This document shows positions 9,087-17,475 of a DNA stretch of 48,415 nucleotides, piece by piece. Source of the stretch: Verrucomicrobia bacterium ADurb.Bin006 (lineage in GTDB: Bacteria > Verrucomicrobiota > Verrucomicrobiia > Limisphaerales > J093); contig MWFF01000050.1 in the NCBI GenBank assembly GCA_002071485.1, positions 1-48,415 of the forward strand, given 5' to 3'. Each line of letters starts with the position of its first letter. Position 1 is the first letter of the stretch. Made by a program: the position numbers and the translations under genes. The notes under the pieces were generated by a model. It had not been told where the DNA came from. It searched no databases and was given only the letters and a program-made list of their open reading frames with translations.

Positions 9087-10238
9087 TCACGGGGAGGCTG
9101 AAGGCGCAGCTTCGAGTCGGCGTGTGGCGGAGGGCGAGGGGGCGACGGGGTGGGCGAGTCTGGGGGTCAGGAAGACCAGAAAGCGTTGGAAAGCGGGTCG
9201 TGGCTGACTTCGGCCGGAGAGACCCGCCGATCGCGAGTTCGGCCTTTGCGTCGGATCGATGTCCGGGCCGGGCCAGGTCGCAACCAGCACAGTCTGCCCA
9301 TCTTCGATTCTGACTGGCGCCTGCATCTGGCGCACGCGGAATCGCGGGAGCGGGACATCGATCCGTTTTTTTGCGCCGTTCTTCCAGACCTGCACCCTGC
9401 GACTTCGAATCGGCGGATCGTATCCGAGGAACTCCGTCAGAGTGGCGGTGACGATCAGGTCGATCCCCTGCTCATCGGCGCGCACGATCGGGGCCAGGTC
9501 CAAGCTCGGACCGACCGGCACCTGTGCCAGCGTGTAGACGGGGGTGTTTGTGCGGACCCAGGTCATCGGCTGCACGACGGCATCGGGATGGATGCCAGTG
9601 CGCACACTGATCAGGTTCACCATCTGAACCCGCGTCTGTTGGCCGCTGGCAACCGTGATGCGCGGGGTGGAGAAGACGCTGGCATGGGGATTCTGGCCCA
9701 GGGCCCGGACCAGGAGGCGACACTGGGGGTCGGTCAGGACGGCTGACGCGGCGGGACCCAGTTCGGCTGAGAGGCGCATGTTAGCGGCGTTGGTGAGGTG
9801 CCGGCCTGGCCAATCGAGTTGGTCTCCCTGCAACTCGGCGGTCCGGTTGGTCTGGGGCTCATCCAGTTTGGCAAAGATTGCGGAGAAGCGGGCATCATTC
9901 CGCAGGTTGCCGAGCGCCGCTGAGCGATGAATGCCGGCCGCGGATATGTTTGTGTCCGCGGGCGCCGGCTGGGCGTCCAGGAGGCGTCCGATCATGACAG
10001 CCTGCGCGTCGGCGCCCCTTAGCTCGACCAGTTTGACCTCGATCGACACTCGATGAGGCAACTCCTCGGCCATCATCGCGTAATCGAGCGGGCGGACGCG
10101 GTATGCTTGCGTGAGCGGGCGTGCGGCGTCAGGGGGCGCCGGGGCGGTCGGGTCTTGCCCAGCGGCCGCCAGAGTCACGAGGCTCAGGGCCAGGTTGGCG
10201 AGCCAGAGGGTGATGTGGCGTGTCGCTATCATAGACAA
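9087..10238 (-). CDS. Exported secretin-domain protein
   Basis: A 383-residue protein with an N-terminal signal sequence (MSMIATRHITLWLANLALSLVTLAAAGQ). The rest resembles the C-terminal secretin region of GspD/PilQ-type proteins: 'ASVFSTPRITVASGQQTRVQM' lies where secretins have P.VTT..GQ.A.I, followed by GPSLDLAPIVRADEQGIDL, PVRIEDGQTVLVAT and a final FLVFLTPRL, the usual secretin ending. It lacks the N-domains and most of the length of a full secretin (500-700 residues), so pore formation is uncertain; similar short proteins are common in Planctomycetes and Verrucomicrobia. It is 103 bases downstream of glgP on the same strand. No other secretion gene is adjacent. Confidence 0.75.
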   Translation of the reverse strand: MSMIATRHITLWLANLALSLVTLAAAGQDPTAPAPPDAARPLTQAYRVRPLDYAMMAEELPHRVSIEVKLVELRGADAQAVMIGRLLDAQPAPADTNISAAGIHRSAALGNLRNDARFSAIFAKLDEPQTNRTAELQGDQLDWPGRHLTNAANMRLSAELGPAASAVLTDPQCRLLVRALGQNPHASVFSTPRITVASGQQTRVQMVNLISVRTGIHPDAVVQPMTWVRTNTPVYTLAQVPVGPSLDLAPIVRADEQGIDLIVTATLTEFLGYDPPIRSRRVQVWKNGAKKRIDVPLPRFRVRQMQAPVRIEDGQTVLVATWPGPDIDPTQRPNSRSAGLSGRSQPRPAFQRFLVFLTPRLAHPVAPSPSATRRLEAAPSASP

Positions 10239-10341
10239 AATCCAAGCAGATCGTCGCCCATCCGCTCGGGTCGGCCGAGCTTGGCGGGCTTATGGTTCCT
10301 CGCGAAGCGTGTAAAATAATCGGGCCAGCCCTCGCCGCGGC

Positions 10342-12849
10342 TCAGGCTTCGTCGGGGATGGGGCAGGGCGGGATGTTCCAGATTTCGTGGGCGTACTCGG
10401 AGATCGCCCGGTCACTCGAGAAGCGTCCGGAGGCGGCGATGTTGAGGACGGCCTTGCGCGCCCAGGCCTCCGGGTCGGCGTAGAGCTGTCCGATGCGTTC
10501 ATGCGCCTCGCCGTACGATTTGAGATCGGCCAGGTGAAGGTAGTAATCGCCGTGGTTTAAAAGGGCGTCGCGGAGACCCTCGATCACTCCGGGATCGGCG
10601 GAACCGAAGTGGCCGGAGAAGATTCGGTCGAGGGCGTCGCGGGTTTCGGGTTCGTTCTGGTAATGCCAGTGCGGACTGTACCAGCCGCGGCTTAGGGCCA
10701 CCTGCTCGGCGGTGAGGCCGAAAAGGAACAGGTTCTCCTCGCCGGCCGCCTCGGCCATCTCGATGGTGGCGCCATCGCGCGTGCCGATGGTGAGGGCGCC
10801 GTTCATCATGAACTTCATATTGCTGGTGCCGCTGGCCTCGTAGCCGGCGGTCGAGATTTGCTCCGACACTTCGCTGGCCGGGATCAGCCGTTCGGCCAGG
10901 GTGACGCAATAGTCGGGCAGAAACACGACCTTCAAGCGCCCGCGGACCGCGGGGTCGCGGTCGATGGTTGCGGCGAGGTCGTTGATGAACTTGATGGTCA
11001 GCTTGGCCAGCCTGTATGCGGGCGCCGCTTTGCCGGCGAACAGGAACGTGCGTGGCGGCGCGTCACAGTGCGGGTTGTCGCGCAGCCGGTTGTACAGCAC
11101 CACGATATGGAGGGCGTTGAGGAGTTGGCGTTTATACTCGTGGATGCGCTTGATCTGGGAGTCGAAGAGCGTCTCGGTGTCGATCGCTTGCCCCAGGGCG
11201 TTCTTGGTCCACGCGGCGAAGCTCTCCTTGGCGGCTCCCTTGGCCTGCCGAAAGGCCGCGCGAAAACCGGCATCGTCGGCAAGCGGGCGCAGCCTCTCGA
11301 GTTGTGCGAGGTCGGTGATCCAGGCGTCGCCGATGGCGTCTGTGATCACGCGGGCCAGCGGCGGGTTGGCCTGAAGCAGCCAGCGTCGGGGCGTGACTCC
11401 GTTGGTCTTGTTGTTGAATCGGTCGGGGAACAGGGCCGCGAAATCGGGAACCACGCGGCTCTTGAGCAACCGGGTATGGATTGCCGAAACGCCGTTGGTG
11501 CTGTGGGTGCCGACGATGGCCAGGTGCGCCATGCGCACTTTGCGCTCGGCGCCTTCCTCGATCAGGCTGACGCGCCGGACACGGGCGTCGTCGCCGGCAT
11601 GGTGTGAGCGGACCTTGTCAAGGAATCGGCGGTTGATTTCGTAGATGAGTTCGAGGTGGCGGGGGAGGAGCGCTTCGAGCCATCGGACCGGCCATTTTTC
11701 GAGGGCTTCAGGCAGGAGGGTGTGGTTGGTGTAGGCCAGCGTGGCCTGGGTGATCTGCCAGGCGTCGTCCCAGCCCAGTTTGGCTTCGTCGAGCAGGAGC
11801 CGCAACAGTTCGGGCACAGCCAGAGCGGGGTGGGTGTCGTTGAGCTGGACGGCCGCCTTGTTGGGCAGGTCCGCCCAGTCGGTGTTGCTTTTGCGGAAGC
11901 GGCGGATCATATCAGCCAGAGAGCAGGCGACAAGGAAGTACTCCTGCAGAAACCGGAGACCCTGGCCTGCGGTGGTCGAATCGTCGGGATAGAGAACCCG
12001 CGTGAGAGTCTCGGCCGTGAGGGTCTCGGCCAGGGCGCCCACGAAATCGCCGCTGCTGAACTCCTGAAAATCGAAGTAATCCGGCGTGCCGGCCGCCCAG
12101 AGGCGCAGTGTATTGATTGTCTTGCCACCGTAGCCGACGACCGGGCGGTCATAGGGGATGCCGATGAGCGTCGAGGGGCATCCGGGAAGGACCTTGAGGG
12201 CGCCGCTGCGTGTGTGGAACGAGCAGTTGAGCTTGACCTCGACCGATTCCTGGGGCCGCACGACTTCCCAGGGATCGGGGTAACGCAGCCAGTTGTCAGG
12301 CTGTTCGTTCTGCCAGCCGTTGGCCAGCCCTTGTCTGAAGATGCCGTACTCGTAACGCAGGCCGTATCCGAAGGCGGGGATTTCGAGTGTGGCTAGCGAT
12401 TCAATAAAGCAGGCCGCCAGACGTCCAAGACCGCCGTTGCCCAGGCCGGCATCGGGTTCCTCGTCGAACACGGCGCGCCAGTCACGCTGGTCGGACTGGA
12501 GATCCTCGGCTACCCAGCGTTCGACGCCGAGGTTGAGGATGTTCGAGGCCAGGGCACGCCCGATGAGGAACTCCATCGAGACGTAATACACACGTTTTGC
12601 GTTGCGACGATCGTGGGTCTGCTGCGTCCGAATCCAGCGCTGGGTCAGCAGGTCGCGCACCGAGCAGGCCACCGCTTCGTAACGCTGCCGCGGCGACGCT
12701 TCCGGGATGTCGACCGCATGATCGAACATCAGGTGGCGGTCGTAGTAATCCTTGTCCGAAAAGGTGAACGGGCCGCATTCGTAGCGGCTCAGAGTGGAAG
12801 AGGTCCGGGCAGCCGGGCGGCCCGGGCTCGTGGTGTTGTTCGAAGTCAT
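10342..12849 (-). CDS. glgP: Glycogen/alpha-glucan phosphorylase
   Basis: Phosphorolyses alpha-1,4-glucans to glucose-1-phosphate; cytoplasmic, pyridoxal-phosphate dependent. The 835-residue length is normal. Family landmarks include DAGLGNGGLGRLAACFIES in the N-terminal half, GYGLRYEYGIFRQ, IKRIHEYKRQLLNAL, and the PLP site STAGYEASGTSNMKFMMNGA with the Schiff-base lysine at residue 679. All appear intact. It begins nine bases after the stop of the beta-CASP nuclease gene, so the two are probably cotranscribed, an unusual pairing without clear metabolic logic. No other glycogen genes are present in the window. Confidence 0.97.
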   Translation of the reverse strand: MTSNNTTSPGRPAARTSSTLSRYECGPFTFSDKDYYDRHLMFDHAVDIPEASPRQRYEAVACSVRDLLTQRWIRTQQTHDRRNAKRVYYVSMEFLIGRALASNILNLGVERWVAEDLQSDQRDWRAVFDEEPDAGLGNGGLGRLAACFIESLATLEIPAFGYGLRYEYGIFRQGLANGWQNEQPDNWLRYPDPWEVVRPQESVEVKLNCSFHTRSGALKVLPGCPSTLIGIPYDRPVVGYGGKTINTLRLWAAGTPDYFDFQEFSSGDFVGALAETLTAETLTRVLYPDDSTTAGQGLRFLQEYFLVACSLADMIRRFRKSNTDWADLPNKAAVQLNDTHPALAVPELLRLLLDEAKLGWDDAWQITQATLAYTNHTLLPEALEKWPVRWLEALLPRHLELIYEINRRFLDKVRSHHAGDDARVRRVSLIEEGAERKVRMAHLAIVGTHSTNGVSAIHTRLLKSRVVPDFAALFPDRFNNKTNGVTPRRWLLQANPPLARVITDAIGDAWITDLAQLERLRPLADDAGFRAAFRQAKGAAKESFAAWTKNALGQAIDTETLFDSQIKRIHEYKRQLLNALHIVVLYNRLRDNPHCDAPPRTFLFAGKAAPAYRLAKLTIKFINDLAATIDRDPAVRGRLKVVFLPDYCVTLAERLIPASEVSEQISTAGYEASGTSNMKFMMNGALTIGTRDGATIEMAEAAGEENLFLFGLTAEQVALSRGWYSPHWHYQNEPETRDALDRIFSGHFGSADPGVIEGLRDALLNHGDYYLHLADLKSYGEAHERIGQLYADPEAWARKAVLNIAASGRFSSDRAISEYAHEIWNIPPCPIPDEA

Positions 12850-12858
12850 CGGTTTCCT

Positions 12859-14253
12859 TCAGATTGTCATGGTCTGTTCGAGTTTCGGGAGAGACGCTTC
12901 GATCCCATGCGCCTGCTGGATCTTCCTGGCCAGGGCCCGGCGCGGCTCGTCTTCACCGTGGGTCAGGACCACCTGCGGTCGGCTGGGAGCGAGCGCCGCG
13001 AACCAGTTGAGCAGGTCGGTCTGGCCGGCGTGCGCGCTGAATCCGCCGAGGGTGTGCACCTTGCCTTTTACGGCGATCTTCTCGCCATGGATGCTGACCC
13101 GCTGTTCTCCTTCGACCAGGAGTCGGCCCAGGGAGCCGTGCGCCTGGTATCCGACGATCACCACGTGGGTTTCCGGCCTCCAGAGGTTCTGTTTCAGATG
13201 ATGCAGAATGCGTCCGGCGTTGCACATGCCCGCGCCTGCCATCACGACACAGGGTCCCGACACGTCGTTGATCTTCTTGGATTCATCCGCGGTGGCTGTC
13301 AACTGGAGCGTGGCCAGATCGCGCTCGATCGATCCCTCGCGCAGGAAATCGAGCATCTCGTCGTCGAACAGCTCCAGATGACGCTGGTAAATCCTCGATG
13401 CCTCGATGGCCATCGGACTGTCGAGAAAGACCGGGAACGGCTTGACCAGCCCCTTCCGAAACACCGAGGCCAGTAGCATGGTCAGGACCTGGGCGCGTCC
13501 GACGGCAAAGGTGGGCACCAGCACCTTGCCGCGGTCCGCCACGGCTTGCTGGAGAACACCGACGAATTGCTCGACCGTCTCGCGGAAGGGACGGTGATCG
13601 CGGTTGCCGTACGTGGACTCGAGCACGACTGCGTCCGCTCGACAGAACGGTTCGTAGTCCCGGAGGATGGGGGCGCCCAGGGGCCCCAGATCGCCCGAGA
13701 ACACCACCGCGCGCTCGCGCCCTTCGTCCTCGAACAACAGTTGAAGGCTCACCGAGCCGAGCATGTGGCCCGCCTCGACCATGCAGGCCCGAATGCCCGG
13801 CGCGACCGGGAACGGATCGTGATAAGGTGCGGGGCGCAGGTGCTCGAGCAGACGCTCGACATCGTCGTGGGTGTAGAGCGGTGCCAGCGACGGTTCTCCC
13901 GCCCGAGCCCGCTTGCGGTTGTGCCGTTCGAGATCCTGGGCCTGGACCTTGGCGGAATCGCGCAGGATCAACCCCGTCATTTCAATCGTCGCCGGCGTGG
14001 CGTGAATCGGTCCCTTGAAGCCGGCCATCGTGAGCAGCGGCAGGCGTCCGGTGTGATCCAGATGCCCGTGCGTCAGCAGCACCGCATCAAGGTCCTGTGC
14101 CCGGGGCACGACCGGCGCCTGGTTCTTCGCCTCCGCCTCCTTACCGCCCTGAAAAAGCCCGCAATCGACCAGGATCTTGGCTTCAGAAGTCTCGACCAGG
14201 TAAGCGGACCCCGTGACATCGCCGCCCGCGGCACCGTAGGGAGTGATCTTCAT
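12859..14253 (-). CDS. Metallo-beta-lactamase/beta-CASP ribonuclease
   Basis: A 464-residue member of the beta-CASP nucleases (CPSF73/YsH1-like bacterial branch), predicted zinc-dependent RNA-processing enzymes. Motifs from the ATG at 14253: GAAGGDVTGSAYLV, the zinc motif LLTHGHLDHTG (His62, His64, Asp66, His67), EAGHMLGSVSLQL, VVFSGDLG, VLESTYGNRDH, the beta-CASP core (VPTFAVGRAQ, FLDSPMA), GAGMCNAGRILHHL, YQAHGSLGRLLVEG and GGFSAHAGQTDLL. The frame is open to 14295, but MKITPYGAAGG is the natural family start. It is the first gene of a unit with glgP. Its upstream neighbour, the CCA-enzyme gene, is divergent; a family B repeat lies between them. Confidence 0.93.
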   Translation of the reverse strand: MKITPYGAAGGDVTGSAYLVETSEAKILVDCGLFQGGKEAEAKNQAPVVPRAQDLDAVLLTHGHLDHTGRLPLLTMAGFKGPIHATPATIEMTGLILRDSAKVQAQDLERHNRKRARAGEPSLAPLYTHDDVERLLEHLRPAPYHDPFPVAPGIRACMVEAGHMLGSVSLQLLFEDEGRERAVVFSGDLGPLGAPILRDYEPFCRADAVVLESTYGNRDHRPFRETVEQFVGVLQQAVADRGKVLVPTFAVGRAQVLTMLLASVFRKGLVKPFPVFLDSPMAIEASRIYQRHLELFDDEMLDFLREGSIERDLATLQLTATADESKKINDVSGPCVVMAGAGMCNAGRILHHLKQNLWRPETHVVIVGYQAHGSLGRLLVEGEQRVSIHGEKIAVKGKVHTLGGFSAHAGQTDLLNWFAALAPSRPQVVLTHGEDEPRRALARKIQQAHGIEASLPKLEQTMTI

Positions 14254-14323
14254 CGTTCCGGCCGGGACCATACTTGGATGCGACCGGGTTCGCAAAGAGG
14301 ATTTGGCCGGCGAGAGCGCCCCG

Positions 14324-14371
14324 GTGCATCCGGTTGTTGTCGGTGTTTGTATCGCCCGGCTAGGGCGCCGA
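14324..14371 (-). repeat. Repeat family B
   Basis: Lies between the divergent nuclease and CCA-enzyme genes. On the minus strand: CTCGGCG CCCT AGCCGGG hairpin, then CGATACAAACACCGACAACA and ACCGGATGCAC. It starts about 70 bases upstream of the nuclease start, so it could be in that transcript's leader. Confidence 0.75.
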
Positions 14372-14428
14372 GTTGCAGCGGCCGCGCTGGCTGAAACCGG
14401 GGATCGCGGGTAGAGTTGCGGCGATTCG

Positions 14429-15829
14429 ATGATAGTGCCGATTCCGAATGAACTGGCGACCGTGCTTGCGATCCTGCCCGAGTTGGAGCAGGCCTATCTC
14501 GTCGGCGGCTGCGTACGCGATGCGCTTCTCGGCGTTCCCGTCAAGGATTACGACATCGAGGTGTTCGGCGTGAGCTGCGAACAACTGGCCGCCGCCCTCG
14601 AACGCCATGGACGCGTGGACCTTGTCGGACACTCGTTCGGGGTCCTCAAATTCACGATGCACGGCGGGCGCACTTTCGACTTCAGCCTGCCCCGACACGA
14701 CTCGAAAATTCGGTCCGGTCACAAGGGATTCCGAATCGTTACGAATCCCGCGATGACGCTCGCGGATGCCGCGGCGCGCCGCGATTTCACCATCAATGCG
14801 TTGATGTTCGATCCGCGCCGCAACGAGGTGCTCGATTTCTTCAACGGCCGGCGGGATCTCGACGAGCGCGTGTTGCGACACACGAGCCCGGCGTTTGCCG
14901 AGGATCCGCTGCGCGTGCTGCGCGGCATGCAATTGGCCGCGCGCTTCGATTTGCAGCCGGCGCCCGAGACGGTGGCGCTCTGCCGCACAATCAAGGGAGC
15001 CTGCGGGGAACTGGCCGCCGAGCGGGTGCGCGAGGAGTGGTTCAAATGGGCATCTCAGAGCGTTCGGCCCTCAGCCGGACTCCGAGTGCTGGAAGCGACG
15101 GAATGGCTCGAGCACTTTCCCGAGATCGATGCCTTGCGCGGCACGCCCCAGGACCCGGAGTGGCATCCCGAAGGCGACGTCTTCACGCACACGTGCCATT
15201 GCCTGGATGCCCTGGTCCAACTGCCCGAATGGCGCGCCGCGGATTCCCAGTCCCGCATCGTCTACAGCCTGGCTGTGCTGGGGCACGACTTCGGAAAGCC
15301 CCAAACGACGCAGCGCGTGTTCCGCGAAGGACGGTGGCGTGTGGTATCGCCCGGGCACGAAAGCGTGGGCGGGCCGGTCGTCGAGGCGTTTCTGGCCCGA
15401 TTCCGCACGCCGGAAGCCATCCGGCGGCGTGTTGAGCCGCTGGTGACCAATCATCAGGCTCATCTCCAGACAGTGACCGACCGGTCGGTGCGGCGGTTGG
15501 CCCGGCGACTCGAGCCGGAGACAATTCATGGACTGAGCGTCGTGATCACCGCGGATGCCTTTGGACGTCCGCCCAGGCCACGAGAAACGCCGCCCGGGCT
15601 GCGCGCTCTTCAGGAGAAGGCCGCGCAACTCGAGTTGCAGGAGTCCGCGCCGAAGCCGATTCTCAAAGGCCGTCATCTCTGTGCCCTTGGCGTGCCGCAG
15701 GGCAAGGCGATGGGATCGCTGCTGGCGGCTGCGTTCGAGGCTCAGCTCGAGGGTCGGTTCACCGACCTCGAGGGGGCGCGCCAGTGGGCACTCGATGAGA
15801 TTCGTCGGGCCACGGATCGCGACCCATAG
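14429..15829 (+). CDS. cca: tRNA nucleotidyltransferase / poly(A) polymerase family protein with HD domain
   Basis: Class II nucleotidyltransferase of 466 residues, expected to build or repair the 3' CCA end of tRNA. The head has the flexible loop LVGGCVRDALLG and the metal-binding pair DYDIEVFG; the neck shows RRDFTINALMFD, EDPLRVLRGMQLAARFD and the helix ending AERVREEW. An HD phosphohydrolase region follows (HTCHCLDAL, then LAVLGHDFGKP, about residues 250-350). HD-containing members may also have 2',3'-phosphatase or phosphodiesterase activity. Poly(A) polymerase cannot be excluded from sequence alone, and the symbol is assigned by similarity. It is a single plus-strand gene divergent from the nuclease gene. 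Confidence 0.88.
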   Translation: MIVPIPNELATVLAILPELEQAYLVGGCVRDALLGVPVKDYDIEVFGVSCEQLAAALERHGRVDLVGHSFGVLKFTMHGGRTFDFSLPRHDSKIRSGHKGFRIVTNPAMTLADAAARRDFTINALMFDPRRNEVLDFFNGRRDLDERVLRHTSPAFAEDPLRVLRGMQLAARFDLQPAPETVALCRTIKGACGELAAERVREEWFKWASQSVRPSAGLRVLEATEWLEHFPEIDALRGTPQDPEWHPEGDVFTHTCHCLDALVQLPEWRAADSQSRIVYSLAVLGHDFGKPQTTQRVFREGRWRVVSPGHESVGGPVVEAFLARFRTPEAIRRRVEPLVTNHQAHLQTVTDRSVRRLARRLEPETIHGLSVVITADAFGRPPRPRETPPGLRALQEKAAQLELQESAPKPILKGRHLCALGVPQGKAMGSLLAAAFEAQLEGRFTDLEGARQWALDEIRRATDRDP

Positions 15830-16095
15830 CCCGCATCGCCCACAGGCTGCGCGCTGGGCCGCATCCGCAGCCACGATGCAAGCACTTGCAGCCATCCAAT
15901 TCGCAGGGAAGGGCTGGCGTCCAGAAGGAGAACAGCCCTTACCGAATCGACAGTGGAGTGGGGTCGTCCTCGTCCCCGACGGATGGGATCGCGGACCGGA
16001 TTCGTGGGCGACGGGAACGTTGCCCCACCACACCCTTGGCATTGTCGAGAAAACTCCCGCCCAAGCAGGGCTGTTGGTTCTATGCATCTGAGCCG

Positions 16096-16127
16096 ACATT
16101 AGGCTGACGCCTTCGCGCAGCCGCGGG
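16096..16127 (+). repeat. Short hairpin repeat, family D
   Basis: A 32-bp element (ACATTAGGCTGACGC, then CTTCGCGCAGCCGCGGG) matching 34461-34492. It folds as GGCTG / CAGCC, one bulged A, CGC / GCG and a four-base loop. It lies 48 bases beyond the stop of the minus-strand prepilin-like gene. The rest of the 15830-16175 gap shows nothing else beyond a weak eight-pair stem at 15909-15940. Confidence 0.55.
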
Positions 16128-16175
16128 ATCGTCCTTCGGACCTTTGAATGCGGGTAAGCGTTCGAGGGGCAGCGA

Positions 16176-17099
16176 CTACTTCAAGCAACTCGACCGTTCC
16201 TGCAGCCAGGCCACGTCCGGGTTGTTCGGCGACGGCACATTCAGGGGGATTGCCGTGCCCTTCTTCACGGGCGGCGTGGTGCGGGCATCCCGCCAGCGCT
16301 TGATCTCGGCATGGCCGTCGGCAAACAGGATGCCCGCCGCCCCGCCATGGTAGCTGGCCGGGTAATCCACAATCCGCGCCGCGGGGCCGCGAGACTTCAG
16401 GTCGGTCTGGAAGAGCGCGTCATTGATGCTGTCCTCGCGTTCGTCGATCAGAATCCAGGTCATCGATGGACCCGGATTCACGATGTCGGAGTACTTCCTG
16501 AAGATGACGTACTTGTCCTGGCCGATATCGACATTGAGGATGTAATTCATCCAGCAACTCATCGACATGCTTCGGACTCGAGGATACAACTTGGCGCCGA
16601 ACGGGGCCATGCTGCGGTCCGCAGGACAACGGTAGATCGCGGGGGTCTGAACGTAGGGGCCGATCTGAGAGAAGCGGACGTCTGTCAGATAGAGCGTGTT
16701 GGTGTTGTCGGGGTTGTTATTGCTGAAATCGAGCCAACCCGACGCCCAGGTATTCGAGCCCGCAAACGAGCCTCCGGTGACCCCGGGGAGCTGGTCCTGG
16801 TTGTCCTGGACGTACATGAACCACGCCACCTGGAGCTGCTTGAGGTTGTTCATGCAGCCGATGCCCTGGGCCTTAGCCTTCGCTCGCCCCAGCGCGGGCA
16901 ACAGCATGCCCGCCAGGATGGCGATGATCGCAATCACCACCAACAGCTCGATGAGAGTGAATGCGCCTTGTCCCAAGGGCCTTGCGCCCCGGACGAGAAC
17001 AGGCCGCAGCCCTCGATGCAGTTGGTGTGTCCCGGTTTCGCCATTTCGACACGGAGTGCAGGAAGGAATCGGTGCTAACGAATCGAACGTGCGCATCAC
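16176..17099 (-). CDS. Prepilin-like exported protein, H-X9-DG type
   Basis: A 307-residue protein with the type IV prepilin leader [18 protein letters not shown] after a long basic N-terminus (about 46 residues) and the glycine before Phe in GAFTLIELL; cleavage and methylation would occur there. The mature part has C-rich loops ([20 protein letters not shown]) and the terminal signature [18 protein letters not shown], the H-X9-DG motif of the DUF1559-like pseudopilin family that is expanded in Planctomycetes and Verrucomicrobia. These probably form part of an envelope secretion or adhesion structure; the exact role is unknown. It is a single gene, divergent from the TolC-type gene. A shorter start at Met2 or a downstream codon is possible. 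Confidence 0.9.
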   Translation of the reverse strand: MMRTFDSLAPIPSCTPCRNGETGTHQLHRGLRPVLVRGARPLGQGAFTLIELLVVIAIIAILAGMLLPALGRAKAKAQGIGCMNNLKQLQVAWFMYVQDNQDQLPGVTGGSFAGSNTWASGWLDFSNNNPDNTNTLYLTDVRFSQIGPYVQTPAIYRCPADRSMAPFGAKLYPRVRSMSMSCWMNYILNVDIGQDKYVIFRKYSDIVNPGPSMTWILIDEREDSINDALFQTDLKSRGPAARIVDYPASYHGGAAGILFADGHAEIKRWRDARTTPPVKKGTAIPLNVPSPNNPDVAWLQERSSCLK

Positions 17100-17367
17100 G
17101 GATCATAGTGTGGCCCCGCCTCGCGCTCCTTTCAAGCCTCGAAAACGCAGCGCCGCGATGAACTCGGAGGCCAGAGCGCCGGACCGGGCCCTTGCCGGTT
17201 CCAAACCGGCGATACGCCAGATTGAGAATCCGCGCTACGCCCAAGGCGCGGTCGAAACATCTGAGATGCGCCTTGGATAGGAGGCCGCCGCGATCGGCGC
17301 GGCTGCCACCGCCAATTTATGAAGTCGAAAAGGTCGGAGTGGGGATGGTTCGTCCCCCGCCATGTCC

Positions 17368-17403
17368 AGTGAAGACGGCGTTTGCCGGCGACGCCGCTCC
17401 ACT
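17368..17403. repeat. Interrupted palindrome upstream of the TolC-type gene
   Basis: AGTG(aaga)CGGCG and CGCCG(ctc)CACT form a stem interrupted by an internal loop, 73 bases before the TolC-type start, in the 376-bp divergent region. It may be an operator, a leader hairpin or a relic palindromic repeat; nothing decides between these. No clear promoter was found in the rest of the gap. Confidence 0.35.
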
Positions 17404-17475
17404 TCATGAATTGGCCCTGCGCGGCTGGGATCGGCGTTTGACGAACCGCGTCGGATGCCTCAGTCTCCGCCTCTC

